64,000 bases of DNA from Urechis unicinctus. Taxonomy: Eukaryota > Annelida > Polychaeta > Xenopneusta > Urechidae. This document shows, in pieces, positions 1 through 13,550 of this stretch (positions are counted from its first letter, which is position 1; each line of letters begins with the position of its first letter). Location of the stretch: NCBI GenBank assembly GCA_034190875.2, contig CM067356.1, forward strand, positions 34,415,430-34,479,429, read 5' to 3'. The notes under the pieces were generated by a model. It made no database searches and had not been told where the DNA came from. It saw only the letters and a program-made list of their open reading frames with translations. Position numbers and translations under genes: made by a program.

Positions 1-1885
1 TACGCTCTTTGTGTGAACATTCTTTGACCGTTAATTTACAAAACATTCGTTTCGCGTTGGTATCTGATGCACAAGAACATCCTATGTAAGCCGCATAAAT
101 ATTTAAAATCGACCGACCAAAGGTGCGGATGCCTCATCGTCTATTTGGACAACGGCTGTGGTATGTTCCTCTACACCAGTAACATCCAGGCATACTTCGT
201 AAATGGTGCCCATATGGTGATAATACGGCCATTGCATTACGTTTTGTCATTTTGACACTCAGATATCATATATTCCAAAATGTTGTTTACACTGAGCTCT
301 TTGTGGTCCCAGAATTTGGAGTTATTTTCACTTATTTTAATGAGCGATAGCAGCAATGTCTCAAGTTATCGAATCATTATTTATAATGATGACGCGATAT
401 TATGACACAACTTGGCGTAAAACATGTTTACAGCATGATGTTAATTGATATTGTGCTTATTGGTCCTGAACGCTGGGCTGACCATTATGATGCATTATAA
501 GATACCATGTACGGTACTCACCACACACCAGTAGCTGTTTTAGAAAGGGAAAGATGCACATGACAGTTCCTTATTTCGTTCTTATTTAAAATGATCCACA
601 TTAACCGTATGCTTGTAAAACATGTCAATAACAAAACATTCCATGAACAAACTCTCAGTTTATCACCGTACACGCTGTCTTATATCAGCAGGATGCTGAC
701 TAATGCTTTTAAAATGCAGGCGCCATAAGACATCGTCTGCCAAATAGGCATGGCATCCATCTGCGACAGTGTGAGTACATGGGGGATATATCAGAGTCCA
801 ATATGTGGTATGATCAATGATGACCTTATCTACTTATATGAAGCGCAACTTGCCATTATAAATGCCCTTATCACGATCTGGCGTTGCAGTATCTATAAGG
901 TACATGGTTACTAACACATCCTGATAAAGGAGAAAAGGATACATTTTACATGATGCAGTGATAAAAGCATTGCAAACGTATGAAACATTTCAGCATCAAA
1001 GCTTCCATAGAATAGAAAAATATACCGTTTGGTAGCATTGGATGCAATAAGGAAATACAATTATCATAACAGTCAAGTATAAGGGTCAATCACGAGGTAA
1101 CGACACCAGAGCAATAAAACAACTTTCGACCTCGTAAGAATGGGCGCTGGGGGCGTATTAGGAGAGCAATGTTGTGTTGCGCGGTCGAAAGCTTCGTCAA
1201 CATTAACTTTACTCCAACGTCAGTCTTCGGTCAATGCAGGACGTCGACGGATGTTAGATAACTAGAGAGGGTTGAGTTATGTTTTCACAATTCAGGTTCC
1301 ATGCGACATTTTGACTATCAATTCGACAAAGGGCCAACACTTCTCAGAAAGTATTCAAATTGTCCGTTTCTGTAAGTTTGACCCCAATGCAGCTGTGTAC
1401 CTTTCTTGAAGATGGAGAGCATATGCCAATGATTTCCGCTGTTCCACGCTTTGCGCAAGCGGTTTTTGAAGTCTGATCTCTGGAGAACGATTATGTGCGG
1501 TATACTGATTATTTATCGCAGCATTAATGATGTAGATGAGAACGGGTCCAATAATTTACATTTTCGGCAAACCGCTAATGACGCGCGTCTTATCTTATTG
1601 CATTTTGTGCATACAAATTGCTGCACATTATTGATAAAAACATTTGAAAAGGGACTCAAGCTGATTATAGGTAGATAATTAAGCAGTAAATTTTGCGTTC
1701 AATTGATGTTAAGCTTTCATACCATTGACGACATAGCAGCACATTAGCAGACGAAGGGAGCAGCACGATCATAAATGAACGTTATGCCGTGGCTTGCACA
1801 AGCAACCCCTGGTAGGATTTATTTGGGCATAGCTTGTGCTAACACCAGTGAACAATTTTAAGAACCACATAACTAAAAATATATC
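1..1885. other. Gene-poor flank, nothing recognised
   Basis: No reading frame longer than about 75 codons and no recognisable protein motif was found on either strand. The short open frames near 67-255 and 1451-1678 are about the length expected by chance at this base composition. I see no tRNA-like or repeat structure here. Confidence 0.5.
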
Positions 1886-1887
<2 letters not shown>

Positions 1888-1971
<84 letters not shown>

Positions 1972-2151
1972 TACATATGTATATATGTATATATATGTAT
2001 ATATATATATATAATATATAAATATGTATATAACATATAATTATATATATAAAACTTATGTATATATGTAACATATATATATATATATATATAAAAATAA
2101 ATATATATATATAGCATATATATGTATATATATACCTAGTGCAGCTACTGT

Positions 2152-2202
<51 letters not shown>

Positions 2203-2500
2203 CGTAAATATATATATATATGTATATATATATATATGTATATATATATATGAATATGTACATGAATATATATATTTTATATATAGGTAAATAAGTAAGT
2301 AGATGGGTATATATGCTTATATATATATATATATACATATCTATGTATATAAAATATTTATTTATAGTATCTATATATATATGTATATATATTTATATAT
2401 ACATGCATATATATATATATATATATATATGTTTATTTATTTATATATATATATTTTATACATATATATATAAATGTATGTATATATATATATATATGGG
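1888..2500. repeat. AT-dinucleotide microsatellite, pure then degenerate
   Basis: A run of about 40 perfect AT steps (1890-1969) is followed by roughly 530 bases of interrupted TA/ATGT-rich sequence. Long Tyr/Ile open frames across it on both strands are a by-product of the two-base period and are not genes. Confidence 0.97.
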
Positions 2501-2538
2501 TGTGTGTGGGCGTGTTTTGTGTGCGTGCGTGCGTGCGG

Positions 2539-2683
<145 letters not shown>

Positions 2684-2814
2684 GGCGATTTTTCTATGCT
2701 TTTGAACGCTCTCCGCATACTATGCTAGAAGCCCTGCGACATATTATCCTCCTGAGAATCATTTGCGATGACATACATATTTACGGCCATAATACGTATC
2801 CGGGATGGCTACTA

Positions 2815-3400
2815 TGAGAGATCTGACTGCCTTCCATAAGTTGTCGGGGAGCTCCCGGTTGTGTACAAAGTACTTCTTTGTTTGTGGCGTTGGGGTGTAC
2901 GTCTGTCTTTAATTTGGGATGCGAGTCCCTATCTGGTATGGTCTTTTGGCCTCTCGTTGCCCTACTGCTCCGGAAACGATGTCCTGGGATGCAATCGTCG
3001 ATAGTGCGCTCTAGGCAGGCATGGTATTCTATAGTGGTGCCACAGTACAAGTTGGTACCATGTAGAAATACAGCCTTGTTCCGACCCTTGATAGCTCTGC
3101 CTATGTGTACAACACTGTATCCTGCAGTTGGTTGCTATGTTCTATGGAAAAAAAGTAGCTCTGTGTACAAACCTATCTATGTGTATGTCGGCCGCTGTCA
3201 CGGTGGCGTTGGGGATTCCCCTGGTGGGGGGAATATCCCTGTTGGCTGGCGGTGGTGTGGTATCCTACTCGGTAGCCTTGCAGCGAGTTGGATATATATT
3301 TTGTGGGCCTGTAGAAAGCGCAGATCGGGCTAGAACCCTCTCCAAGGGCGGTCCCACAACCGTCCCCCACTGAGCCACAACCGCTACTGTTTATAATACT
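2815..3400. other. GC-richer island with exon-like hydrophobic open frames
   Basis: This stretch is clearly richer in G and C than its surroundings and stays open on the plus strand in two overlapping frames (2878-3333 and 3128-3373). The second has a hydrophobic Ala/Val/Gly/Leu segment at about residues 21-45 (motif VALGIPLVGGISLLAGGG), as a membrane helix would. No family is recognised, no clear splice borders were identified, and the two frames compete. It could be an exon of a membrane protein gene, a decayed repeat, or chance in GC-rich DNA. Confidence 0.25.
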
Positions 3401-3479
3401 AATTGCATGGCTCTCTTTCCGTACAAGCATTTGCGGTATGTATTGTATTTGTTGCAATGTTACAACTTAAATACCCGAG

Positions 3480-4975
3480 ACTGTACATAGATGCACTTAA
3501 ATGGCAAAAATAACCATGGTGGTCAGAATTCTTTTATGTGGCATCGGACACTATTCAACCAGCTACCTCGTTCGCAAATGCTGCGGTTTGCACAAATATA
3601 CGTGTCCTTTTCAATACTCGCATACTTGAGCCTGCGCATTCCAAGCAAGCGGTTATACTATATATCAAGTACAGGGACATTTGCGAGACTATCTAAGTGC
3701 ACGGCTTTTGAACAGAGACAGCTATCATGGGAGACTTAATCGATATCCTGACCATTTCATGGACGAAAAAGAAGTTGATGATTGATAAGGGTTGCGCTTA
3801 GAGAACAAGCCTGATAGCTATGTTAAGGTGTACATTTTACCTGTAATAACGTGACTGTTTCATGAAATAAATAATCGCCAAACGAACCCAGCTATTTCGG
3901 GGCGATACGGCACCTGGTATGGTACTTTGTAGAAGCTGATACGGCCCTTTTAGCGTCCATGTATTTTCTCTTAATATACTTTGTTTATTGACGTATATTA
4001 CATTTCAATATACAATTCTTTATGGTAGTGATCAATGCATATAACTTTGGCTTTTACGATGCGATAGATATGCACAGCAGTAAAATTTTGATGAGTCGCT
4101 TAAATTTCTGAGCAGTTTTGATTTCTCTACAATGTTGCTCGTTGGTTAATTTCCTGTGAAATTAAACTTTTACTTTGGATACATAGTGAATGGCACAGGG
4201 AGCCAAGAAAACGCCGTAAACGATTACTCTGCGAATAGATCAATCAGCATAACTAGAGTGTGGTACTGATGTGAAAGCACTAATTGAACTAGACACGTGA
4301 TAGACATTCAAGTGTATAGTTGCTTACACTTCCATTACGACGATTCCATTAGTAAATCATTTAATTAATGAAAACAGCGTATGCCACCAATGGAAAGCAT
4401 GTCACCAACTAATAATGCGGAAATAATTGAACATAACTATGGCTTATTGATCCAAACCTGCCAATTTATAGTCACAGAACGACTCCTCAGTGCACATTCT
4501 CTAAACCAAGATGCTTTTGGTGACACACAAATTGGGTGTTCTTATTTGTTGTCGGCATTACTATACACCCAACAGCAACTGTAGTAACTTAGCGAAGCTC
4601 ACGACTGCCGTTTGCTTTTAAACAGACAACGAACATAAAAAATCATTCAATGAAATTAAAGCCCGATAGTCTTAGCCATGAATGGTACGGCTCTGGAAGA
4701 AAACAGTAAGTGTATCAATGTGTTAAATTAGGACAGGTGGTGACAGAATAGCTTGAATTCCGCTTTTTAAGCAAAGCTTTGAACCCTGCCTAAGATATTT
4801 TGTGCCGTTATACAGAAATGGCAATACAGTTTCGATAACCCCGACCGATGTGGTTTTCATATAATTTTGATTATTAGATGATTTACAGCGATATGTAATA
4901 TTGCTGGATAATCTACTACAATAGGAAACAAAACCATTTTCAACGAAGTTTGAATCTGTCCAAGCACCCATAAAT
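3480..4975. other. No gene seen
   Basis: Only scattered open frames of 60-85 codons without recognisable motifs or splice context. AT-rich intergenic-type sequence. Confidence 0.45.
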
Positions 4976-4980
4976 GATGA

Positions 4981-5034
4981 AAACGTCTTCTTTTAAATTG
5001 CATGTATAACGTCTTCTTTTAAATTGCATGTATA
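4981..5034 (+). repeat. Perfect tandem duplication of about 26 bases
   Basis: The segment beginning AACGTCTTCTTTTAAATTGC occurs twice back to back with identical sequence, which suggests a recent slippage or repair duplication. Confidence 0.9.
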
Positions 5035-5039
5035 ATGGA

Positions 5040-7330
5040 TTTAAATATGAGAATCTATGCAACTTGCATAAAGCTTCGCTCAAATCACTGACTTATATTT
5101 TAGGTTAGTTGTTCTAATTAGTAGTTTTATGTACCATATTACAATCTCAAGCATTTTACAAATGTGCGTTCAACACATCGCTACCACCTTTTACCTGCAA
5201 TAAACTGCTCAAAACGCACAAGCAAATATAATCATTCGCCAATACCGTCAGCGTCTCATCCCCTTTGTTGTTCTTTGGGATTTGGCATACGCTTAACTAA
5301 CCATACACCATAAAGACAATGTAGACGTTTGTACCATCTTATATTGGTACATGTTACAAAACAACCACGCAGCTGTTGAATCTTGTTATACCACCATGGC
5401 GTTGAACATCAGCTGTGTGTCTTCATTTGCTGCAGTAGTGAACCATAAACTGCGAAAACAATTTCCCTGACAGCTGCATTTAACATGTTCCAGGCTCGGG
5501 CATGGAGATCGCCTATTAATAGCTTCCTTGCGACTGGTATACTGGCTTGGTATGCCGAGTCGGTGTGCAGGCGAACATTAAAAGGAACATATATAGGTGA
5601 CGTCTAAATATGTTGAGGAGAATAGCTGGCGGAGCAGTGACCGATTCCACGAAAACGCGATTCTGTCTACCGATATTGATCTATGGTGCAGTTACTGTGT
5701 GGCTCGCACAGCGTTGTTTGTGCACTAACTTTGATCTGACAGGGACAGGGGCGGCGTTGACATGCAGTTGTTTAAAACTATGTACCTAACGAATTGATAT
5801 GGTGCGAAACGACTTCGGTGAAATCCTGATAGTGGATCTAACGTGCCTCTCGTGCACGAATGTCCGTCTTCAATACTTATATCTAAATGAGCACATATGC
5901 CTGTATTTGAAATTGATCGTGACGTTAATTGCCATTTTCACTGGGTGTGCGATTTCTCGATCAAACAGCAAACAAAGAAGTCTTCATCCGTAACTGGGAG
6001 ATATCTGCTGCAATATAAAGGATGATACCATGCGATGCATTCCATAACTATGTCCCCAATCACTATTATATTAAGCGCGTGGCATGCTTTCGTAAGTGTT
6101 GACCGACGAAAGAAAGCAAATGTGTGGAAAAAGGAATATACCTTAATTTTATTGTTTTTTCTTGGTCTTTATGCGTGAAACAGTAATGGTTGATACCATG
6201 ATCGTTTTTTACGTAATAACAGTGGGTCATGACAGTAAAAATACAGGAGCATTTCGCCCCGTTCCATTTGGGACGTTACTAAACAGACGTTCATGCCCTG
6301 TGAGATATTTGGAGTGCATTATCAGCGTGATCGCTGAGTATATGCTGTTATTGGGCAGGTGGGGTGACCGCTGCGTTCATGCGTTCAGCTGTAGGCTATC
6401 GTTGCTCTGAAATATGTGTACAAAAAGTAGATTGCGTGTCAGATGCATCGGTGGTTTTGCGCATTTGATGATTTCCCAGGTTAGGGTAAATACATACAGT
6501 AATTGACCGACTTGTCATACATGCAAGTTTTATCAATCGTATGTACTTTACTTAACACAGTGGCGTCGTTGGTTTTGTCATTTTCAGCTGCATAATCTAA
6601 TCCAACCTGACATAAACCAGATGACTCGTACAAGGTTATTAATGGATCCTCAGATATGACGAACGGGTAAACAAATATCACCTTCCATGGTGTAACCATA
6701 GTCTTCATACGAAAGATAAATCTGACATTGATATTATGAAAGTGAATGCGCCATTAATTATTAATGCCTTTCCTCAATATGCATGACAGTAATATATAAC
6801 TTGTGTTCATAACTAAAACATACTGATAAAACACTGAATGCATGGTAATTTACCACCAAGCGTGCAGTTAGAAATTGAGTATTTAATGATGACATTTGCA
6901 CTAAATTTGAGAGCCGTGATAGACAGTTTTGCATAGCATAAGAATATCACTGTACGGCCTGGTGTAGAAAACCTTCTCTTGTCATATTCTATATGCAACT
7001 CAGCTAAAACTTTGTGTTGGACATCAGCACAAGGCAATCAGAGCTTTTTATGGTGATGACATTGTTTATGCAACGCTGAACTCAATAGATGCTACTCAGA
7101 CCACGTATGTGCAAGAAATACTCTTATCGCCAATGTGCAAGTGCATGTGACTGAGTGCGTCTTGATGAAAGTTTGACACAAAAAACTATTCTTGCATTAC
7201 ACCGGTCTCGCGAGAATTCGATACTTTAGTCACTCGACATTGCCTTCTTGGATCACTTGCAACATAGCTCCTAACAGGGGGCATTACATTCCGAACTCAG
7301 CAGGTTAAAGTTTACAGCAGCATATTAGCA
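5040..7330. other. No gene seen
   Basis: Open frames at 5799-5993, 6162-6410, 6481-6708 and 6813-7037 are all under 85 codons and lack motifs. Nothing in the stretch supports a gene call. Confidence 0.45.
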
Positions 7331-7335
7331 TATTA

Positions 7336-7544
<209 letters not shown>

Positions 7545-7559
7545 TAATCTTCACTTAGA

Positions 7560-9545
7560 GACTGTACTACAAACATTCGATAAGCGATGCCATCCTTCAT
7601 TTCACTATGGCAACTGTAGGCGGCACACGACAAAAAATATGGGGGAACTGTCAACAAAAATACGAAGGTGCAAGCATTTGTGAACCTTGTCATTCTAAAG
7701 TTTTCAAAGCATCGTCAGATCTATCTGGGTGATGATTTTATTCATCAATTAGCAGATACTTCTACCAAAGTCGCAACAAATATATCATCATATCAGCCTG
7801 TCTCTGTACAACAGACTTCAGTGAGTGTTATACTTGTAAGTAGCATACTGCCTATTTTTATAACGGCGGATGTGCGAGGAATACGAAGGCCTATTAAATT
7901 CAAATAAAACTATCAAAATTGATTGGGCGACATAAATATATTACCGGTGGAGTGACCGAAGTAGGAAAAATTGGCTACATGCAAGATTGACGCTGATTGG
8001 CTGCGCCAATACTTCTAAAGTGCGTACAAAATTGGCTGCCTAAAATCTACTCAGATCAATAGGAGTGATTATTTTGATATCAAAAGAGTACTTTTCATAT
8101 TCAAATATATAACCACTACCATAATATTGACAATATTATGTATATATTAAACGTCAGGTTCTATCTGCAACTCGGAGGGTAAACCTATATTGGATACATC
8201 ACCTGAGGCATTTTTTCACACAATTTAGCCAAAGCTGTTAATTTGGCCTGACTGTGATCAATGCTCAACAGCAGATTATGCATACTAGTGGCATTATATG
8301 TGCATTTTCAAATGAATGTGGCTCAAGGTAAATGCGGTACTTTCAATCTAATTAGAGCAATTTATCATCCGTTATGCTGGTGAGTAGAACACCAAAAGGT
8401 CAAGGGTACGGAAAAATTAATTAGAACCACATTTATTGCAACGACATTTCTACGATAGGCGATGTATGGAGATATAAGGGTAACTTGATGAACCAGATGT
8501 TACAACAAAGGGCAGAGAATGCACACGTGAACTGACAGCAAACAAATCGGTAGCTAGTAGAAGTGGAACAGGAAAAAGAACATGTTCATATATATTTCAT
8601 TTAGCGTTCTGAAAGTTACCAATAAAGATGACTTAGATTATATCTATCTCTCTTTCAACATTACGGAGAACAACCTTATGTTATTTACAATGGCACTACA
8701 TGATTTAGTCGTGGTGGTCAACAGTTGATATAATGAGATTGCAAGGCACTAGAGATGTTCATAAACAATTAAATGCTAGCTATCTAAATATCAGAACCCT
8801 TGCAGCCACTTTAGAAGCATTTATCGACCGGTCCGGCATCAACATATCGATGAACTTATGTCATATTAGTGCATTCGTGATTCTTTTATCTATGCATAAA
8901 CCATGACAAAACAGTTTGGACATTTTCAAAGTTATTGAACATGATTTTTGGATTATTTAGTTGATATTAATGTTTAGGCTACAGCTCATTGGATGATTCC
9001 TAGCTAGTATTTATTATTCATTCAATTATAGCCATATGTGAGAAAAGCAATTTTGCTGTCAGGAAATATGTATAATCATAATTTTTAGGCATCTGTTGTT
9101 ACGTTAGTACTGAGCGAGGTGTCAAACTGCCGGACAGCATCTCAACTGTAACCGATAAAATAGCCACCATCGCTATGCAGTGTTATCCTCTGTCAGCATG
9201 ATTCAATAAGAATAATATATCTATTGATCGTTTACAATTTGTTTCGTCTAGATCGGTAAATGATCCTGAATATATTCTTGTGATACATCATTTATATCCA
9301 AATCACAAAATGTTCACGAAGAAGACACACCATTGGCTCGCTAGGCCGACATCATCAAATATTTTTATGAAACGTATCTGACAAGTTTATTAATAAGGAA
9401 AATGATATACAACTAATTGAAAAGGTCTTTCCAGATCATATACAGGGTATGGAATGGCACAAAGACTTGTTCGCATCCGTAAATCGTTGCATGTCTAGAT
9501 TTGGCCATGATATGTTGTTGAGGCGGGTCAAGCATTGTTTAACTC
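7560..9545. other. No gene seen
   Basis: AT-rich sequence immediately downstream of the 3' end of the six-exon minus-strand gene. It may contain that gene's 3' untranslated region and polyadenylation site next to 9548, but no clear end can be fixed by eye. The only open frame of note (7668-7907, 79 codons) has no recognisable motif. Confidence 0.4.
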
Positions 9546-9548
9546 TCA

Positions 9549-12110
9549 TTATACTCGCGAGGCTTGGTAAAACGACACAACTCCAATAATGATGAACAGA
9601 AGAAGTAATCCACCGATTACAGCGAGAATAAGGTATCGAGAACGAGATGATAGCGATTCAACAGGATTCACAAACGCTGTTTTTGTGACATGCCCATTTC
9701 GATTAAATATAACTGTATTCCGACGGTCAGTTGATCCATTGCTATGCACCCATTGATCTAAATTCTGCCACAATAACCTGACATCAGGCGTCATTGCTGT
9801 TGGACATGTCCAATCTTCCAACCTCTTAGCCGTTGATTTATTTCCTGGGACAATAACACAAACGCAAACGAATAAAATGCAAGTTTATGTGTATATAATA
9901 TTGCATTCGACTTTATATGTATTGGCCAACTGTACAAATATAGGTGTTTATCGGCTCACCTAAAACAGCCATTATTGAGTAGTGCCGACATGCAAATAGG
10001 TTACCGCCAGGCTCGGTCATGATATACTGATCAAAATGCACATCAGTGTGTGCGTAGGCAGACGATGGTTGATTAAGTGCTAATGTTCGTTGAGCAGGAA
10101 ACACACAAGGCACGAGGGACCACGCCAGAGGGTTCTGTTCTGGGGAATAAAATCCCAGAACATCACCCTTATGTATTTGTATATATTGGTCGGGGGTCAA
10201 ATTAATCTCCTGGAATCTGAGCTCATCGGGTTGGAAATAAGTTTCCCCAACTAGAGAAAAGCTAGTGGTACTACCCCCAAGTGGTCTCCAGACCTGCAAT
10301 ATAAGCATTGCCACTTTTAAAGCGCTCATTTGCAGCAGTTGGATCACTTAATTGAGTTACCAAATAGGCATTAAACACCACAAGTGACGCTCGTCAATTT
10401 CTTTATATACACGTGACTTGCATTAAAAAGTATGAACCCTTGAAAACTTATATTCAGCGAAATGTTACCTGAAGGAAAACATAATGGTCAGGCGAGATGA
10501 TTTTGGCAAACAAACGCCACGCCGTGATGACACCATCTGCTAACGCCGTCTGCTGGGGGTCCGGAATGATGATCATATTGCTACCGGTGTCACGGTATGG
10601 CCTAAGCTTTGCCTCATGTCCAAATTGTCGAGAATCTTAACCAACATCAATCCGTAAAAGAATCACGATATTAGCAAAAGTGATCATGCATGATATTAGT
10701 ATTAACATATTGATACCTTTGAAAACTTACCGGTTGGAACCTCGCAGGTTGCTAATTTTACATAACCATGGTAATATGACCCATTAAGTGTGTATGAACT
10801 GCGGCTCGTAAGATTAGAACACGCCCACGAATCTCCCGATCCGTCTGGGTATAATTGTAAATATTTGATAAATAGGGCTTCAGACCGTTGATTCTTGGCA
10901 ACAATTTCCCTATAACCACAAGAGTTGACAGAACTTCCTGTGCAAGTAAGGCCCTGGCCGTTTGGTGTGAGAGAGAGTGTCGTGTTAGTGCGACATCGCT
11001 GTCGCTCGTCAGGGTTCATTCGGAACACCATTGTTACTGGTGATCGTGTCTCTGGATCAAAAGCGAGGACATACGACGGATGCCATGCTGCATCAGCATG
11101 TATATTGAACTTAAGATCAGTAAGGACGCATTCGTCCGAGTAATCCATGTATTCCAGCATATCTACTTCTTTCTCTTCCAATATCGTAACCTGCATATGG
11201 GCGACATATTATGTTAAGATCTATCGCCATATCGCACTGCTAAAAAAAATGTAGTCTGCATAGTAATATAATGTACTACTTGTTGGAATACCGATACTTA
11301 CGAGAAGTCGGTGCTTCCTTTCATTTTGGTAAACCCAGTCTTGCGCTTTATGGTCTTGTCCGACCCTCATCCATATTGTTCCATCCCTCTTAGCGCTTAT
11401 ATACACGTTATGTGGGTATCCCCTGCCATCAGTGATCATATTAAGTCCTGTATCCAGGCTGCACAAATCGTTCCCTGTCAATGTGAACGCATAGTAATAA
11501 TGAATCGTTTAACAGGATTCATTAAGATTAACAAAATATTAATAGACTTCGTCAGCACCTGATATTATTAGGGCAATTATTTGCCTGTTGAGTCCGACTT
11601 ATACCAAAGACATCAATATGATAACGGACCATACACTCGTAGTGTCAGTGGTTGATCCCATAACAGAATACCACAATCGTCTTGCGACACGTAACAACAC
11701 TTTAACTAAAAAAGGCATCAATTGGTCAGTCCATTATGGCATGTTATGGACGTTCGCTTTGTGTATGAGGATGTTTGACTCCTCTGTTATTATCTGATCA
11801 ACCAGACGGCTCGCCATCGGAAATGGAAACCTTACTTTGGCGTCACAACGCCTAGAGCAATTTCACACTTCCTTGATTATGTGAATGAAATACCATAAGG
11901 CTGCTACTGTAATGCATTTGCCTTCTGCAAAGTCAAACCGTGTTAATAAATCTCCGATTTAACCTAATATAAGAGCGTAACGAACGCATACTATAATCAT
12001 TTGTAGAACAGCGATTATACGACTATTCTAAACAACCACTCACCTGTTATCACAAGCGCAGCCAGCAGTTCCATCAATAGACATAATGACGTTATATGGT
12101 TGATATCCAT
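9549..12110 (-). CDS. Six-exon gene for a 498-residue type I membrane glycoprotein of unknown family
   Basis: The coding exons, in order, are 12110-12044, 11474-11302, 11190-10731, 10635-10469, 10293-9960 and 9844-9549. All introns are GT-AG, and exon phases (+1, 0, +1, 0, +1) close exactly into 498 codons plus TAA. Residues 1-22 form a hydrophobic leader typical of a signal peptide. The ectodomain (about 23-470) has ten cysteines and at least six Asn-X-Ser/Thr sites (in NTT, NLT twice, NGS twice, NKS), as a disulphide-bonded secreted fold would. A 20-residue helix (about 471-490) and an eight-residue tail end the protein. Residues about 265-350 (GVITAWRLF, LQVWRP, KGDVLGFYSP, NPLAWSLVPC) recall a beta-sandwich domain common in invertebrate, especially mollusc, extracellular proteins; this is from memory and unverified. 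Probable role: cell-surface or secreted recognition protein. The very short tail argues against direct signalling. The start codon is chosen because it opens directly into the leader. The function is unknown. Confidence 0.8.
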
Positions 12111-12900
12111 GGTAAATGAGAGGCCTGCTGATCTGTAAGCACTATGCAAATAAATTCCAATTGTGTGTTTCAATTATATGAGCTACCTTAACCGAATTTA
12201 AAACCACGTTGGCGCTCATATCAAGGTTCCTACTCTATTTGCCTATCTTGATTTCCACATGCCCAATAAATGGCCGACACATCGAAATGTAATTAATCAG
12301 ACATTCATTGGTCCAAATTGTAGTGTGGCTAGTGATTTGATAATGTGCAATTGTTTAATCCTTGCCGAATGCAACTGCTGACATCTTTTAATCCCGAAAT
12401 CAATCCTGTCATTTCACACGAGCATTCCAGCCGAGTCCCCAATGAAGCAAATTTAAAATGTATTTTAAATCCGCCTGCTTGCCAGATTAGATGCTTTGCT
12501 TTCATCAAATGACTATGATAGAACTGATTATCCAATATCCTTCTCGTCACATAACCTCTGATTCCCAACAATGTGCGCGCAGTTGATGTTAACCAATGAC
12601 AAGTAGCAGGAGGCGAGCACCATCGCTGTTTAGATGCGGCCTCGCTCGCGGCATTCTGAGGAAATAACTTCCCTATCGCTGCTGCTTCTATAGGCGCCTC
12701 TGTCGAAAGCTTCCGGGCTGCCCGCCTCACGAGTCCTTCCACCTCCTCATCGCTCTGCTGCCCGCCAATCATCGTCGACCAGAAGCCTCTGTTGCCCAGG
12801 CAAATCATCCGCTATGACTCTCCAGCTACTGCTTGCATCGGCATATATAACACCTATGACGAAACTTGAATTTGCGTCGCTGGATCTCTCGCGGTATTAG
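12111..12900. other. Upstream region of the membrane glycoprotein gene, with an uncertain 159-codon minus-strand frame
   Basis: The promoter and 5' untranslated region of the six-exon gene should lie here, but no TATA box or initiator can be assigned with confidence. A minus-strand open frame (12808-12329) spans a local GC- and CpG-richer patch (about 12600-12800). It shows no family motif and starts at an arbitrary ATG. It could be an exon of an upstream gene or chance openness in GC-rich DNA. Confidence 0.3.
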
Positions 12901-13224
12901 CATCGTTCGCGTTTGTCACTAGGGCATTAAAATGTCCTCAAATGCTGCGATAGTATTATGCTGTAGAAAGATGCTATCTGCAGTGCGGCACAGCTGGGAC
13001 TATATCATTGTCGCTGCCAATCGTCAAACAAAAAGAGCGCAATACGTGGTGGTTGTCTACAATATTAAGTTAAATGAGCAATTGGGAATAATCAATGGTT
13101 GATAAGGCAAACATTAACAATCAGTTAAACATTGCTCAACTGCCAAATACATTTGTATAGCGATAAGTTCCATTAACGGGACGACCCTGACAGTTATATC
13201 CAAAACGCGTCACTTGATGAAGCA

Positions 13225-13550
13225 TTTCTAACGGGGAGGTCACTTGCTTTACATACTGAAACCGAAATTGCATTAAGTAGTAGTTAACGAGCCCCGTAAA
13301 AGAGCTTTGCAGGTAATATAAACGTCAGCTCAAGGAACACAAGTTTTAAACATGGATTTGAGACATGCATGTTGGAGAGAAAATATCGCTCGAGGTATGA
13401 CGAAAAGTGAGAACCGTGTATATTTAAATGAAAAGGTACATGTAACCGACGCTGTTTAAGTGCGCACTTTTCACAAAGTAGGTAATAAACAATTAAGTCA
13501 TATACCACGTGTCATAGTACATATTATAGAACCCAAGCAAAATGTTTGCG
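13225..13550 (+). repeat. Diverged direct repeat, copy 1
   Basis: Aligns by eye with 14535-14859 over its full length at roughly 65-75% identity. Shared landmarks include CCCGTAAAAGAGCT, the TCGCTCG(A/G)GGTATGA segment and the ACCCAA(G/A)CA end. The two copies lie 1.31 kb apart in the same orientation. No coding capacity is conserved between them, so an old interspersed element or old duplication is likely. Confidence 0.6.

Noticed and set aside
3128-3373. Membrane part of an RBR-type ubiquitin ligase
   Set aside because: The Gly/Val/Ile-rich helix recalled such proteins, but there is no RING or zinc-binding cysteine pattern nearby and composition alone can explain it.
12329-12808. 159-codon minus-strand frame upstream of the glycoprotein gene as an additional gene
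   Set aside because: No motif, arbitrary start, and it coincides with a GC-richer patch where stops are rarer. It is kept only as a note under the upstream region.
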